Of a stretch of 64,000 nucleotides of DNA, positions 34,913-43,870 are shown one piece after another. The notes beneath the pieces are model-generated. The model had not been told where the DNA came from. It searched no databases and worked only from the letters and a program-made list of their open reading frames with translations. How positions within the stretch are numbered: the stretch's first letter is position 1; every line of letters starts with the position of its first letter. A program made the position numbers and the translations under genes. Source of the DNA: an uncultured Spirochaetales bacterium (lineage in GTDB: Bacteria; Spirochaetota; Spirochaetia; Sphaerochaetales; Sphaerochaetaceae); NCBI GenBank assembly GCA_944392695.1, contig CALXXN010000009.1, forward strand, positions 1-64,000, read 5' to 3'.

Positions 34913-35620
34913 ATGGACATCCAAGAACTGAACAAGATCAGCCCGCTTCGTGTCTTCGACGATGCGATCAACGGCGGCCTGGGCAAGGGCAACCTTGGTG
35001 TGATCGTGTCCCGCCATGGAGTGGGCAAGACAGCCTGCCTCGTCCACCTTGCTACAGACAAGCTCCTCAGGGGTGAGAACGTGATCCATGTCTCCTTCTC
35101 AGGGAATGTCGAGCATGTCATGAACTGGTACAAGGAAGTCTTCCGTGAAATCGCCGAGCTGCAGAGCCTCGACGATGCGCACAATGTATATGCCAGCATC
35201 CTCGCCAACCGCGTCGTCATGAACTTCTCCCAGTCGCAGATTTCGATAGAGAAGGTCCTGTCCTCACTGAAGTCATTGATCGAGCAGGGCGCCTTCGCCG
35301 CTGATGCGATCCTCTTCGATGGCTACAAGATGACCCTCGCTGATGAGGATGACATCATCAAGATCCGAGAGTTCGCCAAGGAGATGGACCTCGAGGTATG
35401 GTTCAGCGTATCCCCGGCCACACCTGATGTCGTTTACGATGAGTATGGTGTCCCATCGACACTTGCAAAGTATTACAACCAGATCGATGTCCTTGTAGGA
35501 CTGCGCTACAACGATAGCATTGACAAGGTCGTCATGACAGTCGTCAGGGCCCACGGACAGGAAGTCCCGAAGCCGATGCAGGTCAAACTTGACCCGAAGA
35601 CGATGCTGATCAGCCACTGA
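34913..35620 (+). CDS. RecA-fold ATPase of unknown function
   Basis: 235 residues of the RecA/KaiC-like P-loop class: NGGLGKGNLGVIVSRHGVGKTACLVHLATDKL. The Walker A SRHGVGKT lacks the first Gly. Walker B-like AILFDGYKM, and a C-terminal IDVLVGLRYNDSIDKVVMTVV, follow. The protein lacks DNA-binding or oligomerisation extensions. I cannot name a function; proteins of this kind seem confined to few lineages. AACAGGAGG precedes the start. It has its own promoter and terminator. Confidence 0.65.
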   Translation: MDIQELNKISPLRVFDDAINGGLGKGNLGVIVSRHGVGKTACLVHLATDKLLRGENVIHVSFSGNVEHVMNWYKEVFREIAELQSLDDAHNVYASILANRVVMNFSQSQISIEKVLSSLKSLIEQGAFAADAILFDGYKMTLADEDDIIKIREFAKEMDLEVWFSVSPATPDVVYDEYGVPSTLAKYYNQIDVLVGLRYNDSIDKVVMTVVRAHGQEVPKPMQVKLDPKTMLISH

Positions 35621-35638
35621 GGCATCCAGCAGCAGAGG

Positions 35639-35668
35639 GCGGCACCCATGAGGTGCCGCTGCTTTTTT
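35639..35668 (+). terminator. Rho-independent terminator behind the RecA-like gene
   Basis: Perfect eight-base stem GCGGCACC/GGTGCCGC with CATGA loop, then GCTTTTTT. It ends at the convergent ispF stop. Confidence 0.85.
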
Positions 35669-36129
35669 CACTTGACAAGTACGACGACTGATGCTGTTAT
35701 CGCATCGCCTTGGCCGAGTTCCCCAAGACAGCCCTCGGCTGTCTTCGCCTTCACCGAGACCTGGTCAATGTCGATGCCAAGCAAGGATGCGATGGATTCC
35801 CTGACAGGGTCGATCCAAGGACGCAGTTTCGGACGTTCAAGCACTATGGTCGAGTCAATGTTGATGATATCCGCCTGCGTCTCCTCAAGTACGGCCTTCA
35901 AGAGCAGCTTGCTGTCAGCATCCTTCCACTTCATGTCTGAAGGAGGGAAGTGGGAACCGATGTCACCCTTGGCATAGGCGCCAAGTATGGCATCAATCAA
36001 GGCATGGAGGAGCACATCCCCATCGGAGTGGGCTTCCTCCCCCCTGTCACTTGCGATTTCAATCCCACCAAGCATCAAGGGACGTCCCTGCACAAGACGG
36101 TGGAGGTCGAAACCCTGTCCAATCCTCAT
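35668..36129 (-). CDS. ispF: 2-C-methyl-D-erythritol 2,4-cyclodiphosphate synthase
   Basis: 153-residue MEP-pathway enzyme. Metal site GFDLHRL and the SDGDVLLHALIDAILGA motif are intact, as are GDIGSHFPPSD and KAKTAEGCLGELGQGDAI. It forms isoprenoid precursors downstream of IspD. The start is an ATGA overlap with ispD. The two enzymes are separate polypeptides here, unlike the IspDF fusions of some bacteria. Confidence 0.95.
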   Translation of the reverse strand: MRIGQGFDLHRLVQGRPLMLGGIEIASDRGEEAHSDGDVLLHALIDAILGAYAKGDIGSHFPPSDMKWKDADSKLLLKAVLEETQADIINIDSTIVLERPKLRPWIDPVRESIASLLGIDIDQVSVKAKTAEGCLGELGQGDAITASVVVLVK

Positions 36130-36929
36130 CCTTCCACCTCCGGCGTGTTCAAGAGACGGCGGAAGAGTTCGTCATGCGCCCTGTCATCGCGTCCTTTCTC
36201 CCTGTCTTCGATGTAACGCAGGACCTGTTCCCTTGCATCGGGGATGTCTGCTTCGTAAGTGATCTTCGTGTTCGACTCATCACCTTCAAGCACATAGACG
36301 GATCCTCCCGCCGCCATGTAGACCTCGGCATCGTCAGTCGCCATGGTGCCATCTGCGAGGCGGTGGGCCTCCAGGAGGTTGTCAAAGCGGAAGACCTGTG
36401 GTGTCTGCACCCTGACCAGTCCACGCCTGTCTACACATTCGACAATCTTCCCATGTGCGTCTATGCGCCTGATGGAGTCTGTGACCGTTGTCGCGGGGAT
36501 TGCCGCCCCATGGGTGAACGCGGTCGCCAGTGTCCGGATCACCAGCTCTGGCCTGACATAGGGCCGCGCACCATCGTGGACGGCTACAAAGTCGAAATCC
36601 AGGTCGAGCGAGGAGAGGCGTTCCAAGGCCAGGCGTACTGATTCCTGACGTGTCTCACCACCTTGGATGAAGAGGAGGGGGACGGATGCGACATCGACCA
36701 GGTCCTCCATGGCGACCAAGGTCTCATCCTCAGCCCCTGGACGGCAGGTGACGACGACGGCCTGGAGTGATGGCAGCTCGTAGAAAGGTTCTGCCGCACG
36801 GTAGAGGACACTGTGTCCTTCAATCTGGAGGAATTCCTTCTTCACAGCCATCCCTTCAGGGAAGGCTGATGAGAAACGCAACGAGGAGCCGGCCGCTGTG
36901 AGGACCAGCGCGAAGGGTGGCATGTTCAT
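36126..36929 (-). CDS. ispD: 2-C-methyl-D-erythritol 4-phosphate cytidylyltransferase
   Basis: 267 residues. The nucleotide motif is degenerate at the N-terminus (LTAAGSSLRFSS for AAGxGxR) with the Lys in KKEFLQIEG kept. VAVHDGARPYVRPELI, ATTVTDSIRR and VQTPQVFRFDNL are standard. The length exceeds the common 230 by a C-terminal acidic/helical extension of about 30 residues (YIEDREKGRDDRAHDELFRRL). It lies between carD and ispF with 4-base overlaps at both ends. Confidence 0.93.
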   Translation of the reverse strand: MNMPPFALVLTAAGSSLRFSSAFPEGMAVKKEFLQIEGHSVLYRAAEPFYELPSLQAVVVTCRPGAEDETLVAMEDLVDVASVPLLFIQGGETRQESVRLALERLSSLDLDFDFVAVHDGARPYVRPELVIRTLATAFTHGAAIPATTVTDSIRRIDAHGKIVECVDRRGLVRVQTPQVFRFDNLLEAHRLADGTMATDDAEVYMAAGGSVYVLEGDESNTKITYEADIPDAREQVLRYIEDREKGRDDRAHDELFRRLLNTPEVEG

Positions 36930-37432
36930 CTTTTTTCCAGCTTGGTGAGTATCAAGGTGGAGACCTCGTCCTTGTCCTTGCCCATGGCCAGGCTGGCTTC
37001 ATCGACCAGGAGGCTCAGTGCGTTGTCGTAGAGCTTGCGCTCCAGGACGGGGAGTTCCTTGACCTTTGAGCGATGATAAAGGCTCTGGACGACCTTGGCA
37101 ATGGCACCTATCGTACCACTGCGTACGAGGGAGAGGTTGCGCTGGTAACGGAGCTTCCAGTCGGAAGGGGCGTGTTCTGCACGGCCTGCCATCGAGGCGA
37201 TCGCTTCCTCGGCTTCCTTCTTGGAGACTATGGAGCGCACTCCCATCTCCTGTGCCCTGTCGACGGGGATCATGAGCGTCATGTCGCTGCTTTCAAGATA
37301 GATCGCATAATACCTGATGTCCTCTCCTTGGCGTTTGACGGTACGCACTTCGCGTATGACACCAAGGCCCTGTTGCGGGTAGACGACAGGCTGGCCTATC
37401 GAGAATTTGCTGCAACTGCTCTTTCCTTCCAT
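36926..37432 (-). CDS. carD: CarD-family transcription regulator
   Basis: 168 residues: the N-terminal CarD/Tudor-like RNA-polymerase-binding domain (FSIGQPVVYPQQGLGVIREVRTV; YYAIYLESSDMTLMIPVDRAQEMGVR) and a helical DNA-binding part (WKLRYQRNLSLVRSGTIGAIAKVVQSLYHRSKVKELPVLERKLYDNAL). It stabilises open promoter complexes at rRNA and other genes. The ATG at 37432 has no Shine-Dalgarno sequence upstream, and the predicted -10 element is only about seven bases away, so the message may be leaderless. Confidence 0.92.
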   Translation of the reverse strand: MEGKSSCSKFSIGQPVVYPQQGLGVIREVRTVKRQGEDIRYYAIYLESSDMTLMIPVDRAQEMGVRSIVSKKEAEEAIASMAGRAEHAPSDWKLRYQRNLSLVRSGTIGAIAKVVQSLYHRSKVKELPVLERKLYDNALSLLVDEASLAMGKDKDEVSTLILTKLEKR

Positions 37433-37438
37433 GAGGAC

Positions 37439-37467
37439 ATTGTAAGCCCAGAGTGTCCTCTTGGCAA
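37439..37467 (-). promoter_or_regulatory. Putative promoter of carD-ispD-ispF
   Basis: On the minus strand, TTGCCA (37467-37462), a 17-base spacer, then TACAAT (37444-37439). Transcription would begin at or within a base or two of the carD ATG. Confidence 0.6.
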
Positions 37468-37541
37468 GTTATCTACATGTGACTTATGCAGATAAGCCCA
37501 ACACCAAGAGTTGCAACATCCTTTAATCATAACACGGTCAA

Positions 37542-37566
37542 CGCCTGGAAGACAGTCCTCCAGGCG
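37542..37566 (-). terminator. Hairpin behind the sulfatase-maturase gene
   Basis: Eight-base stem CGCCTGGA/TCCAGGCG with a nine-base loop, ten bases behind the maturase stop. No good T-run follows, so it may be a weak terminator or a 3' stabiliser. Confidence 0.45.
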
Positions 37567-37575
37567 CTCTTGTGC

Positions 37576-38703
37576 TCAATGGATGCCATGGGACAGGCGG
37601 AAGTCCCTCTCAGCTTTTGCGATTGCTGCGATATCATTGGCGCAGGCGCTGAAGAAGGCCTTGTATGCTGGGCAGAGACAGCTCTTCTTGAGCCCTCCAT
37701 CCTGGAAATCCTCCCTGTCCCTCCTGCACCCACCACGGCACAGCCTGTACCACTGGCAGGTCCTGCATTCATCTTCGACCTTCAATGATGCTTCGACGAA
37801 GCCAAGCTCATGGCGGCGCTTGTCAGCCTCATCGAAGGTGCACTCATGTATGTCACCCAGGCAGTAGCCATCAAGCACGTAGAAGTCACAGGGGTAGAGC
37901 GTTCCATCCGCCTCGACGACGAAGTAGTCGCCACAGCGTCCATTCATCCCACATTCCTCTGCCACGCCAGTGAGCAGCAGATGGACGAGGTTGTCGAAGT
38001 AACGCACAGACACATAGCTTCCCCGTTCCCAGTCCCTTTTGTAGAGCTTGAAGAGACGGATCAGGAAGCGTCCATAGCTTCCTGCCGTCAGTGACCATGG
38101 CCTGGTGCCACGTCCCTCCATAGGGTCTATGCATGGGATGAACTGCAGGTGTGCCTCCCCATTGCGCTTCATGAAGTCGTATACCTCGTCAGCATGGCGT
38201 GCGGTGTCCTCTGTGACCGTGATCAGGATGTTGTGGTCGACATCAGCCTTCTGGAGGAGGCGCATCGTATTGAAGACATCCTTGAATGTGCCATTGCCAC
38301 CCTTGTCATGGCGGTAGAGGTCATGGATCTTCTTAGGCCCGTCAAGGGAAAGACCGACGAGGAAACCCTCATCATGCAGGAAGGATGCCCATTCCTGTGT
38401 GATGTGGCGTCCATTGGTCTGTATGGTGAAGCTGACAGGACGCCCTGCGGCCTTCTCCTTGGCGTAGGCAGTGAAGTCCTGGAAGAAGGGTAGCCCTGAC
38501 AGCGTGGGCTCTCCTCCTTGGAAGCCAAAGGCTACGCTTGTTGCGCCATCAAGGGCCTTGTCGATCAGGAGATGGGCGGTGGCTGTGTCCATCATGCCAT
38601 GGTCCTTGATGCTACGTGACTCGACCTCATCAGCATAGAAGCAGTAGCGGCAGGCCATGTCGCACTTGCCGCTCGCACTCTTGATCAGTAGTGTGCGTCT
38701 CAT
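37576..38703 (-). CDS. Anaerobic sulfatase-maturating radical SAM enzyme
   Basis: 375 residues. The radical SAM cluster motif CDMACRYCFY is at about residue 14. FGFQGGEPTLSGLPFF and SFTIQTNGRHI bind SAM. A SPASM-type C-terminal region has Cys clusters (CGMNGRCGDYFVVEADGTLYPCDFYVL; CRTCQWYRLCRGGCRRD) for two auxiliary 4Fe-4S centres. This is the anSME pattern, converting sulfatase Cys or Ser to formylglycine without oxygen. It shares ATGA with the sulfatase gene before it, its likely substrate. Confidence 0.92.
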   Translation of the reverse strand: MRRTLLIKSASGKCDMACRYCFYADEVESRSIKDHGMMDTATAHLLIDKALDGATSVAFGFQGGEPTLSGLPFFQDFTAYAKEKAAGRPVSFTIQTNGRHITQEWASFLHDEGFLVGLSLDGPKKIHDLYRHDKGGNGTFKDVFNTMRLLQKADVDHNILITVTEDTARHADEVYDFMKRNGEAHLQFIPCIDPMEGRGTRPWSLTAGSYGRFLIRLFKLYKRDWERGSYVSVRYFDNLVHLLLTGVAEECGMNGRCGDYFVVEADGTLYPCDFYVLDGYCLGDIHECTFDEADKRRHELGFVEASLKVEDECRTCQWYRLCRGGCRRDREDFQDGGLKKSCLCPAYKAFFSACANDIAAIAKAERDFRLSHGIH

Positions 38704-40151
38704 GGCAGTAGTGGCGGGTAGTCGCGTCCTGCGACGAGCGAAGTGCCATCAGTGAAGCCTTCAGGGCGTCCTGTGAGTTCCTTGACCAGAGTGGACCTCA
38801 GGCTTGCGATGCGTCCTTCCTTTGACTTGTCCCCGATCAGGTCGTTGAGCTCATGAGGGTCCGCGTCAAGGTCGAAGTACTGTTCCTGCCCACTCGTGCT
38901 GTGCCAGATGTACTTGTCGTCCTCTGTGACGATCCAGTGGTTCGACCACTGGGCATAGGAATGCTCACCATGTATGTAGCTGCGCAGTTTCCTACCAGGG
39001 TCGTCGACCAAGGGGAGCATCGAGCCTCCATCACAGAATGGGGATGATGCCCCTGCCGCATCAAGCAGCGTCGGCATGACATCCCTTAGCTCGACCAGGG
39101 CGCTGTTCTTCTCGTTTTCATGTCCATCCAGGCCGGCTGCCTTGAGGTTGGACAGGATCATCGGGATATGGCAGCTGCCTTCGTAAGGACGGCTCTTGCG
39201 GAACATGTGGTGGTCACCCAGTTCCTCTCCATGGTCCGAGGTGAACAGGATCAAGGTGTCGTCGTAGAGCTTGTGCTCGACAAGTGCCATGATGAGGCGG
39301 CCTATCTGGTGGTCGAGGTGGGTGATCAAGGCATAGTAGCCCGCCCTCATCTCATGTATGAGCTCCTCATCCACAGGACCTGTCTTGCTGTCGAATGTAC
39401 GTCCCATGGGACCATTGATGTAGGAATCATCCTCCCAGGTGCCGATGAATGGCTTCTGCAGGTCCTTGGAGAGGTAACGCTCAAGGTAATAGGCAGGGGG
39501 GTCCAGGGGCGGATGCGGCTTCAGATAGCTCGCCATCAGGAAGAAGGGCTGGTCCGGATCCCTGCGTCGCAGGAAGTCGAGGCAGTTGTCAGTGACCCAG
39601 TTGGTCGGATGGTATTTCTCCTCATAGCACCAAGGACGTACGACCCAGCTGTTGCAGTCCAGACCTGTGTCTGTCGTGTCAGCGGCAGCGCCAAGATTGC
39701 AACGCAGCCAATGGAAGTAATCGTCAGCGTAGAACTGGCTCTCTTGTTGCTTCACATCCTCATAACGTGCGGCGTGGAGATAGCCATCGTGGAGTATGAC
39801 GTTGTCAAAGCCCAGGTAGTTGCGCAAGGGGTGGACATGCATCTTGCCGATACAGGTCGTGTAATAACCAGCCTTGCCCAGTTCACCCGCCAACGTATGC
39901 GGATAATCCCAGCGGACGCAGTCCTCGTAACCCGTCCTCTTGTGATGTTCCTGGGCGAGTCCTGTATGCAGGGCGGCCCTGGCTGCTATGCAGCTGGGGC
40001 AGGATGAGTAGGCATGTGTGAAGGTGACACCACGTGCGGCAAGCGTGTCGATGTAGGGTGTCTTGACATCAGGATGTCCTGTGCAGCCGAGGCTGTCGCC
40101 CCTGAGCTGGTCTGTCATGATCAGGACTATGTTAGGCTTTTTCCGCTTCAT
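38700..40151 (-). CDS. Sulfatase with Cys-type CIAAR site
   Basis: About 483 residues of the alkaline-phosphatase-like sulfatase family. Metal site NIVLIMTDQLRGDSLG, activation site SSCPSCIAARAALHTG, and later LILFTSDHGEELGDHH. The formylglycine motif is C-x-A-A-R, where most members have C-x-P-x-R. There is no signal peptide, so it may act in the cytoplasm on imported sugars. The likely start is ATG at 40151 (MKRKKPNIV); ATG at 40163 is an alternative. It is paired with the maturase. Confidence 0.88.
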   Translation of the reverse strand: MKRKKPNIVLIMTDQLRGDSLGCTGHPDVKTPYIDTLAARGVTFTHAYSSCPSCIAARAALHTGLAQEHHKRTGYEDCVRWDYPHTLAGELGKAGYYTTCIGKMHVHPLRNYLGFDNVILHDGYLHAARYEDVKQQESQFYADDYFHWLRCNLGAAADTTDTGLDCNSWVVRPWCYEEKYHPTNWVTDNCLDFLRRRDPDQPFFLMASYLKPHPPLDPPAYYLERYLSKDLQKPFIGTWEDDSYINGPMGRTFDSKTGPVDEELIHEMRAGYYALITHLDHQIGRLIMALVEHKLYDDTLILFTSDHGEELGDHHMFRKSRPYEGSCHIPMILSNLKAAGLDGHENEKNSALVELRDVMPTLLDAAGASSPFCDGGSMLPLVDDPGRKLRSYIHGEHSYAQWSNHWIVTEDDKYIWHSTSGQEQYFDLDADPHELNDLIGDKSKEGRIASLRSTLVKELTGRPEGFTDGTSLVAGRDYPPLLP

Positions 40152-40177
40152 GATGACAAGCATAGCCTGAGGACGGG

Positions 40178-40212
40178 TAAAAAGAAAGACAGCAGGCCCT
40201 ACACCTGCTGTC
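40178..40212 (-). terminator. Rho-independent terminator between the two sulfatase genes
   Basis: Nine-base stem GACAGCAGG/CCTGCTGTC (40188-40212), then CTTTCTTTTT on the minus strand. It separates the sulfatase-maturase pair from the phosphorylase-sulfatase unit. Confidence 0.8.
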
Positions 40213-40227
40213 AGGAACACACACCGT

Positions 40228-41634
40228 TCAGTTCAAGCCTTCCCAGCCAGGATTCCGTTCAGGGATCCTGGCGTTGATCCCATCACGCCATTGATGCAGG
40301 AGCTCCCTCAGCTCTCCAGCCTTGGCCTTATGGGAGGCTGCAAGGTTGGTCATCTCGGATGGGTCCGTCTCAAGGTCATAGAGTTCCAGATGCATGTCCT
40401 CGAAGAACTCGATCAGCTTCCACCTGCCAAGACGCACGCTGGAAGCCGGACGGCCTCCCTGGTTGCCATAATGAGGGTAGTGCCAGAAGAGTGGCCTGTC
40501 CTCCATCGCCCGTCCTTCAAGAGCCGGGCGCAGGCTGATTCCATCGACATGCTGCTGTGGCTGCAAGTCAAGACCTGCCAGGTCGAGTACTGTCGGGTAG
40601 ATATCAGGACTCGAGGTCGGCACCTGTGAGTGCACGCCTGCCTGGACGACTGGTGGGTAGATGATGGCCAGTGGGACACGGATCCCACCTTCATAACTCC
40701 AGCCCTTGCCCTCACGTGCAGGATGGTTGCAGGTCGGTGAGCCCTCGGCAGTGGAGAGCCCTCCATTGTCACTGGTGAAGACGATGATGGTGTCATCAAG
40801 CCTGCCTTCTTCCTCCAAGGTGGAGAGCAGGCGGCCTATGTTGTCATCAAGGTTCTTGATCATCGCAGCATAGACCACGTCAGATTGCACTATGCGCCGG
40901 GTGACCCTGAGGTGCTTCTTGTGCTCTGTCGGGAAGTGCTCGCACTCGACCAGTGGGTCGATCCTGTCAAGGCCCATGGCCGCTGCCTTGGCACGGAAGT
41001 AGGCTATATCCTCTTCCTTTGCTTGGCAGGGGGTGTGGACCGTGTAGTGCCACAGGTCCATGAAGAATGGGGCATCACCATTGGCTTTTATCAACTTGAT
41101 GGCCTCATCGGTCAGCCTGTCAGTCAGGTACTCCCCCTCAGGTCCATCAGGAAGCGTCTCTATGGCATAGGGGCTGAAGTAGCCCTGATGGGGATGTCCA
41201 AGGTGACAGCCTCCGATGTTGACATCAAAGCCCTGCTTGTCAGGATAATACTCCGCCGTACCCAGGTGCCACTTGCCCACATGGTAGGTCCTGTAACCAT
41301 TGTCCTTGAGGCAACGTGCGAGGTTGTACTCCTCAAGCGGCAGGTGTTTGATGTAGGGGGCGTCCACCAGGTATCCCTTGACCGGGTGGCATTCCCCGCT
41401 GGTGTCGATCCAATCAGTGACGCCCACTGTCGCAGGGTACTTGCCCGTGAGGAGGCTGGCCCTCGATGGCGAGCAGACTGGGCAGGAGGCGTAGGCGTTG
41501 TCGAACATCATGCCTGAGTGCATCAGGCGGTCGATATTCGGGCTTTCGTAGAAGCTGCTTCCACAGGCACCAAGGTCCTTCCAGCCCATGTCATCAATCA
41601 GGATCATCAGTATGTTGGCTTTCTTGTCTGCCAT
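40228..41634 (-). CDS. Sulfatase with canonical CSPSR site
   Basis: 468 residues. Metal site ILMILIDDMGWKDLGACG, formylglycine motif VCSPSRASLLTGKYP, GKWHLGTAEYYPDKQGFD, and IIVFTSDNGGLSTAEGSPTCNHPAREGKGWSYEGGIRVPL. This is the N-acetylgalactosamine/glucosamine-type S1 sulfatase pattern. No signal peptide is seen. GAGGACATA precedes the ATG. It follows the GH112 gene with a 13-pair hairpin between. It depends on the maturase two genes downstream. Confidence 0.92.
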   Translation of the reverse strand: MADKKANILMILIDDMGWKDLGACGSSFYESPNIDRLMHSGMMFDNAYASCPVCSPSRASLLTGKYPATVGVTDWIDTSGECHPVKGYLVDAPYIKHLPLEEYNLARCLKDNGYRTYHVGKWHLGTAEYYPDKQGFDVNIGGCHLGHPHQGYFSPYAIETLPDGPEGEYLTDRLTDEAIKLIKANGDAPFFMDLWHYTVHTPCQAKEEDIAYFRAKAAAMGLDRIDPLVECEHFPTEHKKHLRVTRRIVQSDVVYAAMIKNLDDNIGRLLSTLEEEGRLDDTIIVFTSDNGGLSTAEGSPTCNHPAREGKGWSYEGGIRVPLAIIYPPVVQAGVHSQVPTSSPDIYPTVLDLAGLDLQPQQHVDGISLRPALEGRAMEDRPLFWHYPHYGNQGGRPASSVRLGRWKLIEFFEDMHLELYDLETDPSEMTNLAASHKAKAGELRELLHQWRDGINARIPERNPGWEGLN

Positions 41635-41653
41635 TATGTCCTCATTTGGTAAG

Positions 41654-41684
41654 CAATAGCCGGAGGGCTTGCCTCCGGCTATTG
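41654..41684 (-). other. Intercistronic 13-bp hairpin
   Basis: Perfect inverted repeat CAATAGCCGGAGG/CCTCCGGCTATTG with a five-base loop, between the GH112 stop and the ribosome site of the sulfatase. No T-run follows, so a role in message stability or uneven expression is more likely than termination. Confidence 0.6.
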
Positions 41685-41687
41685 GTG

Positions 41688-43850
41688 TCAGATCGTGTAC
41701 CAGCGGATCTCGTTGGCATCGAGGTCGACATCGAAGGAGGTCCCATCGCCGCGGTAGACCGTGGTCGACTGCTCCTCATAAGTGTTGTTCACGACGCAGT
41801 ACTTGCCATTCTTCACATAGGCGTGGACTTCGACATTGTGGTTCGTGCTGTACCAGCTGTTCAGCTGGTCCTCGCTGGAAGATGACCAGAGCACCGCACG
41901 GTGCAGGAGGCGGTTGTTCTCGAAGGAGTAGGGCAGGCCTGAGATGTAGACACTGCGTCCCTTGCCGTAGCTGTTGACAGCGAGCTGGACTTCCTTGTCC
42001 CTTTGGCAGAGCACGGTGGCTCCAGGAAGGGCGTAGATGTTCTTCATGCCTTCGCCGAAGTCGATATCCCCACTGACATCCTCTGTGATGAAGTGCTTGT
42101 GCTCATCCCAGTTGTACTTGTCGTAATTCAGCGTGAATCCCGTCTCCTCCTCGACGCCCATGACTGAGGCCAGCTGGAAGAAATGGCCCTGCGCCTGATG
42201 GGCGGTAGGCTCGCCGACCCCGATGAAGCCGCCACCATTGTAGATGAAGGCCTTCACACGCTCGACGATGACAGGGTCTGTCCAGTTTCCGCCTCCGGAA
42301 TGGGCTGTATCAGCACCACCGACGTTGATGATGACGTCGATATCATCAAGGAAGTGTTCATCACCCCTGATGTCATCGAAGGAGATGAACCTCACGTCAT
42401 AGGGGGCTCCCGAAAGGGCCTCGATGACACCTGCATAGCTGTAGTTCTGCTTCTGGTAGAGCGCATGGTGGACCATGTGGGCGCCCCAGGCACGCATCTT
42501 GCCCCAGCAGTTCAGGACAGCGACGGTCTTTACGCAATAGGGTGTCGTACCCTTTATGTTCTCATAAAGCAGGCGGAACTCATCACACACGCTCTTGACG
42601 TAGTCGATGAATTCAGGGAACTCGAGTGCGAGCTTCAGGTAGCCACCATAGCCGATCCTGTCGATTGGGGAACGCAGTATGGCACGGCGTGCAGTGACCC
42701 AGTTGACCTTGGCCTCCTTGACCGGATCGCCTCCCTCATAGAAGACATCTGGGAAGAAATAGGGGAGGAAACGGCCTTCGCGGTACTTCACACCCTTGAT
42801 GTCACTGATCAGGCGCAGTGTGGATCCATTGCCGACGCTGCCGACGATGGCATCGATGCCTGTGGACTCGAAGCCGTCGACGAAGGGCTCTGTCCCGATC
42901 CAGTGGTCGCCAAGGAACATCATGGCTTCCTTGCCATAGGAGTGCGTGATATCGACAAGTTCCCTGACAAGGGCGCGGACCTCGCGGATCTGGAAGTCCT
43001 GGAAGTCCCTGTACTCCTTACTGGGGATCCTGTACTGGTTGTTGTGGTAGCCCTGGTCGATGATGTATTCGGGGCGGAACTTGTAACCGGCTTCCTTCTC
43101 GAACTTGTCAAGGATGTAGGGGCTTACGGATGCGGAATAACCATACCAGTCGACGAACTTCTCCCTGGCCAGTTCGTCAAAGACGAGTGTGAACTGATGG
43201 AAGAAGGTCGTGTAACGGATTACATCCACATAAGGGTGCTCTTCGCAGAACTTCTTCAGCCTCTCGAGGGAGAAGGCCCTGGTCTTTGGCTGCCTGACAT
43301 CGAAGGTCATCTGATGCTCGACACCTTTCCAGCCGTTGACGACTGCGTTGTACATGTGCACCGGATCCCACATGATGAAGGCGAGGAAGCTGACTGTGTA
43401 CTCATGGAAGGGCTTGGCGGCAGGAATGGTCACATCCCCAGTTGCCTCATCATAAGTCCAGTCAGACACAGGGACGACCTCTCCTGTGGTGCGGTCTATG
43501 ACCTCCCACCACCTTTCACGGTCCTTGGGGTTCACTGCAAGCATGTCTGGATAGAGGTTGTCCATCAGGTGGATCACAAGGGGCCCCTCTGCTGTGCTCT
43601 TGAAGCCTGTCATGATGTACATCTGCTGGATCTCGTCTGGATTGGCCTTTGCCCAGGCGTTGTCCTTGCGGGTCGTATAATAGGTCGAGTAGACCTTGGC
43701 TCCGCTGTCCTTGAGCTCTACGGGGAACTCAGTGCCATCACAGTCACGGATCGCGTCAGCACCCCAGTAATCGAGGATGCGTAGCGTCTCATCGACAATC
43801 CCCTCATCGGTCGGGATCGTCACACGGCCTTTTCTCAATTCATCGCTCAT
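41688..43850 (-). CDS. GH112 galacto-N-biose/lacto-N-biose phosphorylase
   Basis: 720 residues, full length for GH112. It phosphorolyses beta-1,3-galactosyl-N-acetylhexosamine to galactose-1-phosphate and GlcNAc or GalNAc. Very strong family sequence: FDPVHMYNAVVNGWKG-like MWDPVHMYNAVVNGWKG, MMFLGDHWIGTEPFVDGF (region of the catalytic Asp), VGSVGNGSTLRLISDIKGVKYREGRFLPYFFPDVF and INVGGADTAHSGGGNWTDP. A beta-galactosidase-like trimerisation fold follows and beta sandwiches end it. Whether it prefers mucin-core galacto-N-biose or milk lacto-N-biose cannot be told. It sits behind its importer genes. Confidence 0.96.
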   Translation of the reverse strand: MSDELRKGRVTIPTDEGIVDETLRILDYWGADAIRDCDGTEFPVELKDSGAKVYSTYYTTRKDNAWAKANPDEIQQMYIMTGFKSTAEGPLVIHLMDNLYPDMLAVNPKDRERWWEVIDRTTGEVVPVSDWTYDEATGDVTIPAAKPFHEYTVSFLAFIMWDPVHMYNAVVNGWKGVEHQMTFDVRQPKTRAFSLERLKKFCEEHPYVDVIRYTTFFHQFTLVFDELAREKFVDWYGYSASVSPYILDKFEKEAGYKFRPEYIIDQGYHNNQYRIPSKEYRDFQDFQIREVRALVRELVDITHSYGKEAMMFLGDHWIGTEPFVDGFESTGIDAIVGSVGNGSTLRLISDIKGVKYREGRFLPYFFPDVFYEGGDPVKEAKVNWVTARRAILRSPIDRIGYGGYLKLALEFPEFIDYVKSVCDEFRLLYENIKGTTPYCVKTVAVLNCWGKMRAWGAHMVHHALYQKQNYSYAGVIEALSGAPYDVRFISFDDIRGDEHFLDDIDVIINVGGADTAHSGGGNWTDPVIVERVKAFIYNGGGFIGVGEPTAHQAQGHFFQLASVMGVEEETGFTLNYDKYNWDEHKHFITEDVSGDIDFGEGMKNIYALPGATVLCQRDKEVQLAVNSYGKGRSVYISGLPYSFENNRLLHRAVLWSSSSEDQLNSWYSTNHNVEVHAYVKNGKYCVVNNTYEEQSTTVYRGDGTSFDVDLDANEIRWYTI

Positions 43851-43870
43851 AAGAAAACATGGCTCCTTTC

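Noticed and set aside
42183-43784. Very long open frame antisense to the GH112 gene
   Set aside because: It mirrors the codons of an unmistakable GH112 enzyme, lacks a ribosome site and matches no family. Long antisense frames are expected at this GC content; a similar one opposite uvrC (4472-5884) was dropped for the same reason.
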